From the NCBI GenBank assembly GCA_947175005.1, contig CAMWLD010000103.1:1-7590 (forward strand): a DNA stretch of 7,590 nucleotides, given 5' to 3'. Of this stretch, positions 5,510-7,590 are shown piece by piece. Source of the stretch: an uncultured Ruminococcus sp. Lineage in GTDB: Bacteria > Bacillota > Clostridia > Oscillospirales > Ruminococcaceae. The stretch's first letter is position 1, and each line of letters starts with the position of its first letter. The position numbers and the translations under genes were made by a program. The notes under the pieces are model-generated. The model was not told the DNA's origin and searched no databases. It saw only the letters and a program-made list of their open reading frames with translations.

Positions 5510-6451
5510 TTATTTTGTATTGCTGAGCTTCCAGCGGAATGTGGAGATACGCTGGGCTTTGGTGTTATCGTAGGAAATGTTGCTGCAGGCGGTGCTTATG
5601 TCATTGTAACGGTATTCGGTCTTCTGCGCCTTTGAGCCGAAAATGACAGTCCCCTTAATGGCTGCCGAGCCGTAATCACGGGAAAGCACTGCGCCTATCT
5701 TATGCTCGTTGCGCAGAAATTCCACTATATCCTTGGCGGTAATGGGCTTGGTGTCGCAGACATTGTAAATGCCCTGGTATGTAATGCCCTCGGAGCAGGT
5801 GAGAATTCCGTAGACGAAATCGGCGATGTTATACAGGCAGGTAAAGGTATAGCCATAGTCGCCGTAGCCGTAAACATAGCCGCAGCCTTCCTTTTCATCA
5901 TATACCTTGGATTTGAGGTTATCCACGAATTCCTTGGTGTATACGGGGCAGGTACGCATGATAATGCCTTTTGTGGAGGATTTTTTCAGCGCATTCGCCA
6001 GCGCCTTTTCGCTGTCGAATTTCAGCTTGGCATAAATAGACTGGGGCTTTTCCTCCATGGTTTCCCTGATAGGCTCTCTTGTTTTCTGGGGAGCGTAGAC
6101 CTGGTGGGTGCTGAGCATCATAATATCTCCCACCTTGGCGGATTCTGCTGCTTTATAAAGAAATTTGTCGACTGTGCTGCTCTTTTTCTCCTCGGCAGCG
6201 GAAAATATCGCCCCGAAGTCGTTATCGGCGGTGCAGGCAAGGTGCACCAGCACGTCTACTTTATTCTTGCCGAAAATGCCCGTTATCTGTTCCTTGTCGG
6301 TAATATCGCACTGCACATAGGTGAAATTATCGTTATCATACGGGGCGGGGGCATTATCTGTGCCTATTACCGTAAACCCTTTTTGCAGCAGGACTTCAAC
6401 GACCGCTTTGCCTATCATTCCCGCAGCGCCTGTTACCATAATAGTTTTCAT
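5510..6451 (-). CDS. NAD(P)-dependent epimerase/dehydratase (extended SDR)
   Basis: This 313-aa cytoplasmic enzyme belongs to the extended short-chain dehydrogenase/reductase superfamily, whose members mostly modify nucleotide sugars (epimerases, dehydratases, reductases). The N-terminal Rossmann fold has the glycine motif TGAAGMIG (7-14). Asp32, at the end of the second strand, suggests NAD rather than NADP. C48-D49-I50 is the usual adenine-contacting region, and VDVLVHLA (65-72) is the fourth strand. The catalytic set is present: Ser114/Thr115 in LSTHQVYAP and the YxxxK pair Tyr140/Lys144 in IYAKLK. The C-terminal third is substrate-binding and gives no specific clue. The length is normal. 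ATG 6451 has AAAGGAG about ten bases upstream. It has its own promoter and terminator and no sugar-pathway neighbours here, so the substrate cannot be named. The superfamily is sure. Confidence 0.9.
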   Translation of the reverse strand: MKTIMVTGAAGMIGKAVVEVLLQKGFTVIGTDNAPAPYDNDNFTYVQCDITDKEQITGIFGKNKVDVLVHLACTADNDFGAIFSAAEEKKSSTVDKFLYKAAESAKVGDIMMLSTHQVYAPQKTREPIRETMEEKPQSIYAKLKFDSEKALANALKKSSTKGIIMRTCPVYTKEFVDNLKSKVYDEKEGCGYVYGYGDYGYTFTCLYNIADFVYGILTCSEGITYQGIYNVCDTKPITAKDIVEFLRNEHKIGAVLSRDYGSAAIKGTVIFGSKAQKTEYRYNDISTACSNISYDNTKAQRISTFRWKLSNTK

Positions 6452-6507
6452 TGAAATGCCACTCCTTTCCGAAAAATTTACATAGGTATTTTAGTTTAAT
6501 CATATCT

Positions 6508-6535
6508 ATTATATCATATTTTTCAAAAAAATCAA
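6508..6535 (-). promoter_or_regulatory. Predicted promoter of the epimerase gene
   Basis: On the minus strand, TTGATT (6535-6530) and a perfect TATAAT (6513-6508) are 16 bp apart, with A/T tracts in the spacer. Transcription would start near 6500, about 50 bp before the ribosome binding site. Confidence 0.7.
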
Positions 6536-6734
6536 TACCTTTTTGCTCTAACTTTTTTTAAATTATTGATAACAATATGTGAAAAAATGCCAATATTTTC
6601 CGAATTTATTTGAAAAACTGTGTTTTGAGTGTGTTTATGAGACATAAAGATCAAATGTGAACGATTTATGATATTATATTTAAAGATAAATAGCTTTCGG
6701 AAAAGTATTTTGAGTATGATATTCGGGAAAAACA

Positions 6735-6763
6735 TTGACATTAACGGAGCGATATGATAAAAT
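6735..6763 (+). promoter_or_regulatory. Predicted promoter of the CxxC gene
   Basis: A perfect -35 TTGACA (6735-6740), a 17-bp spacer and -10 TAAAAT (6758-6763) make the strongest sigma-A-type promoter in the window. Transcription would start near 6770, about 55 bp before the gene. Confidence 0.75.
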
Positions 6764-6798
6764 GAGTATGTGATAAGAGCTTTGGTGTGGGATATACA

Positions 6799-6864
6799 AT
6801 GTTTTTCGGAATGGATGAGTTTAAATGGATATATTTATCGACCATGGGCAGAAAATTTATGTGA
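6799..6864 (+). other. Overlapping 21-codon upstream ORF
   Basis: ATG 6799 (and ATG 6811 in the same frame) opens a frame reading MFFGMDEFKWIYLSTMGRKF... and closing at TGA 6862-6864, overlapping the start of the CxxC gene by 40 bases. A weak GGGA lies upstream. It could reduce or couple translation of the main gene, or be chance. Confidence 0.25.
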
Positions 6865-7388
6865 TTGAGCCGTGTGAGCTTGATGAAGCGGTCGAGAGGC
6901 TTTTGAAAGAGGATAAGGAAAGGTCAAGCAGACCGTGGGCGCATTGGGATTGGCATGTGCAGCATTATTATGATTGGAGGGATTTTGTTAAGGAATACAG
7001 CTTTGAGGGACTGCGGCTTGGGTACTGCTATTGGAATGGAAATGAAGAAAAGGAACGGGCAACGCTGATGTACATATACAAGGGGGAGTACGGTTATCAG
7101 CGCTTTCAGCCGGAGCGGGCAAAGTGCCTTGAATGCGGGACGTATTGGCATATTGCAAATCCTTCTTATTATGATATTTACCCGAATTACGGCTGTGATT
7201 TTGATATTTCGGAGGTTAAATATCCGCTGCTTTGCTGCCCAGAGTGCGGCGGGAAGCTGTCAAGGGACGCTATCTGGTGCGGGAGAAAGGTGGATTTTGA
7301 CCGTGATACAAGGTTTTGCAGTTTTATAACGGGTAAATCTGCTCTTTTAGGGGATTTGAAGAAGGAGGAGTCCGATAATGCAGAGTGA
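6825..7388 (+). CDS. Hypothetical protein with two CxxC pairs (zinc-ribbon-like)
   Basis: This 187-aa soluble protein has no signal peptide or membrane segment. The N-terminal half is acidic and very rich in Trp, Tyr and His (for example WAHWDWHVQHYYDW, 38-51). CLEC (101-104) and CCPECGG (137-143) lie 33 residues apart, the arrangement of a zinc ribbon with a long insert that holds a Tyr-rich stretch. Two more Cys at 152 and 165 are not in a paired motif. The tail is charged. I do not recognise the family; metal binding is inferred from the Cys pairs, and a role in nucleic-acid or protein binding would be a guess. It has a near-consensus promoter but only a weak ribosome binding site (GGATGAG), and a 21-codon ORF in another frame (ATG 6799 to TGA 6864) overlaps its start, which may affect its translation. 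Its last codons contain the strong ribosome binding site of the broken small gene that follows. ATG 6825 is the only reasonable start. Confidence 0.75.
   Translation: MDIFIDHGQKIYVIEPCELDEAVERLLKEDKERSSRPWAHWDWHVQHYYDWRDFVKEYSFEGLRLGYCYWNGNEEKERATLMYIYKGEYGYQRFQPERAKCLECGTYWHIANPSYYDIYPNYGCDFDISEVKYPLLCCPECGGKLSRDAIWCGRKVDFDRDTRFCSFITGKSALLGDLKKEESDNAE
7362..7370 (+). promoter_or_regulatory. Strong ribosome binding site inside the CxxC gene
   Basis: AAGGAGGAG sits seven bases before ATG 7378 and is the best Shine-Dalgarno match in the window. It argues that a real translated frame began at 7378, overlapping the CxxC gene by 11 bases as in a coupled operon pair, although that frame is now cut short. 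Confidence 0.75.
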
Positions 7389-7536
7389 ATTTTTGGGGGA
7401 AATGAACGGATAAATTTTCGGGCTGTTGCCAAGCGATTTATTTTGGAGGACGGGAAATAAAATTAATAAATTTGCGGAGGATTTTGATTTGGGATCGGAA
7501 CAAATGGATTATGATCTGAGTTTGGACTTATTATAA
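7378..7536 (+). pseudogene. Small gene interrupted by one in-frame stop
   Basis: From ATG 7378 the frame reads MQSEFLGEMNG, meets TAA at 7411-7413, then continues in the same frame without another stop for 40 codons (IFGLLPSDLFWRTGNKINKF... ending in DLSLDLL) to TAA 7534-7536. The part after the first stop looks like normal protein (hydrophobic/charged alternation, Trp, few rare codons). No good new start with a ribosome binding site reopens it, apart from a GGAGG eight bases before TTG 7486 that would give only 16 codons. One change of a codon such as AAA to TAA would explain this, giving an intact protein of about 52 aa. It overlaps the end of the CxxC gene, so the two were probably a translationally coupled pair. 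No family is recognised. A functional 11-aa peptide or a sequencing error are alternatives. Confidence 0.55.
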
Positions 7537-7538
7537 AA

Positions 7539-7571
7539 GGGGGGGTGAGTATAAAAAACAACGCCCCCCCC
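7539..7571. repeat. G7/C8 inverted repeat
   Basis: Seven G (7539-7545) and eight C (7564-7571) can pair as a GC stem, extended by a T-G wobble and a G-C pair to about 9 bp around an A-rich loop. It directly follows the stop of the broken small gene. No T-run follows on the + strand, so it is not a standard terminator. Both homopolymers are prone to slippage. Confidence 0.55.
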
Positions 7572-7590
7572 AGGCAAGCAGCAATAAGGT
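7545..7590 (+). CDS. Possible 5' end of a further gene (partial)
   Basis: A GTG at 7545 directly follows a G-rich, Shine-Dalgarno-like AAAAGGGGGG. It opens a frame reading MSIKNNAPPRQAAIR that is still open at the window edge. The spacing between the G-run and GTG is short, and only 15 codons are visible, so this is weak. It would be the third gene of the + strand unit. Confidence 0.22.
   Translation, partial: MSIKNNAPPRQAAIR

Larger units (their letters stand above)
6452..6824. other. Divergent intergenic promoter region
   Basis: These 373 bases separate two divergently transcribed genes and are AT-rich. They hold the epimerase promoter (6508-6535) and the promoter of the CxxC gene (6735-6763), with about 200 bp between. 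A small inverted repeat TTTATG-AGA-CATAAA lies at 6634-6648 near the middle. A minus-strand frame through 6532-6741 has no ribosome binding site and overlaps the epimerase promoter, so I do not treat it as a gene. Confidence 0.7.

Noticed and set aside
5702..6454. 250-codon + strand open frame opposite the epimerase
   Set aside because: It is antisense to an SDR gene with intact glycine and YxxxK motifs, so a shadow frame.
6532..6741. 69-codon minus-strand frame in the divergent gap
   Set aside because: It overlaps the epimerase promoter, has no ribosome binding site and reads like translated AT-rich non-coding DNA.
1..7590. CRISPR array, tRNA, rRNA, insertion sequence or phage genes
   Set aside because: No spaced direct repeats, cloverleaf, rRNA segments, transposase or integrase motifs are visible on either strand.

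Overview
The window looks like chromosomal DNA of a Gram-positive anaerobe of the class Clostridia, most likely Oscillospiraceae/Ruminococcus-like. The clues are AGGAGG-type ribosome binding sites, frequent TTG starts, sigma-A-like promoters in AT-rich gaps between GC-richer genes, a FeoB-associated Cys-rich small protein, and a membrane-anchored class A penicillin-binding protein (PBP) with a very basic cytoplasmic tail. The genus is inference from protein style; no marker gene is present.

Layout. The left edge has a 7-bp AT tandem repeat, then a short + strand gene for a FeoB-associated Cys-rich membrane protein (105-272). It converges on a minus-strand gene for a membrane-anchored leucine-rich-repeat protein (342-1034). 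A perfect 12-bp hairpin with T-runs on both strands lies between them as a bidirectional terminator. Next come minus-strand genes that read, in transcription order, class A PBP (4977-2659), THUMP-domain 23S rRNA methyltransferase (2589-1480), a very AT-rich 75-aa membrane protein (1458-1231) and a cryptic 26-codon ORF (1171-1091). The PBP gene has a long leader of about 260 nt with a predicted promoter, a strong hairpin and a 68-codon ORF whose stop overlaps the PBP start. I think this leader is a dispersed repeat. Upstream of that lies an orphan perfect 17-bp palindrome.

A monocistronic minus-strand gene for an extended short-chain dehydrogenase/epimerase (6451-5510) has its own promoter and a good intrinsic terminator. 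A divergent promoter region (6452-6824) separates it from a + strand gene for an unrecognised 187-aa protein with two CxxC pairs (6825-7388). That gene overlaps the strong ribosome binding site and ATG of a small gene broken by an in-frame TAA (7378-7536). The window ends in a G7/C8 inverted repeat that may be the start of another gene.

The genes do not form one pathway. PBP (cell wall) and RlmL-type methyltransferase (ribosome) are housekeeping and probably cotranscribed. The LRR protein, AT-rich membrane protein, CxxC protein and broken small gene are accessory. I see no CRISPR array, tRNA, rRNA, transposase or phage gene. The least explained items are the PBP leader element, the 17-bp palindrome, the AT-rich small-ORF block and the interrupted gene at the right end; none amounts to a demonstrated new system.
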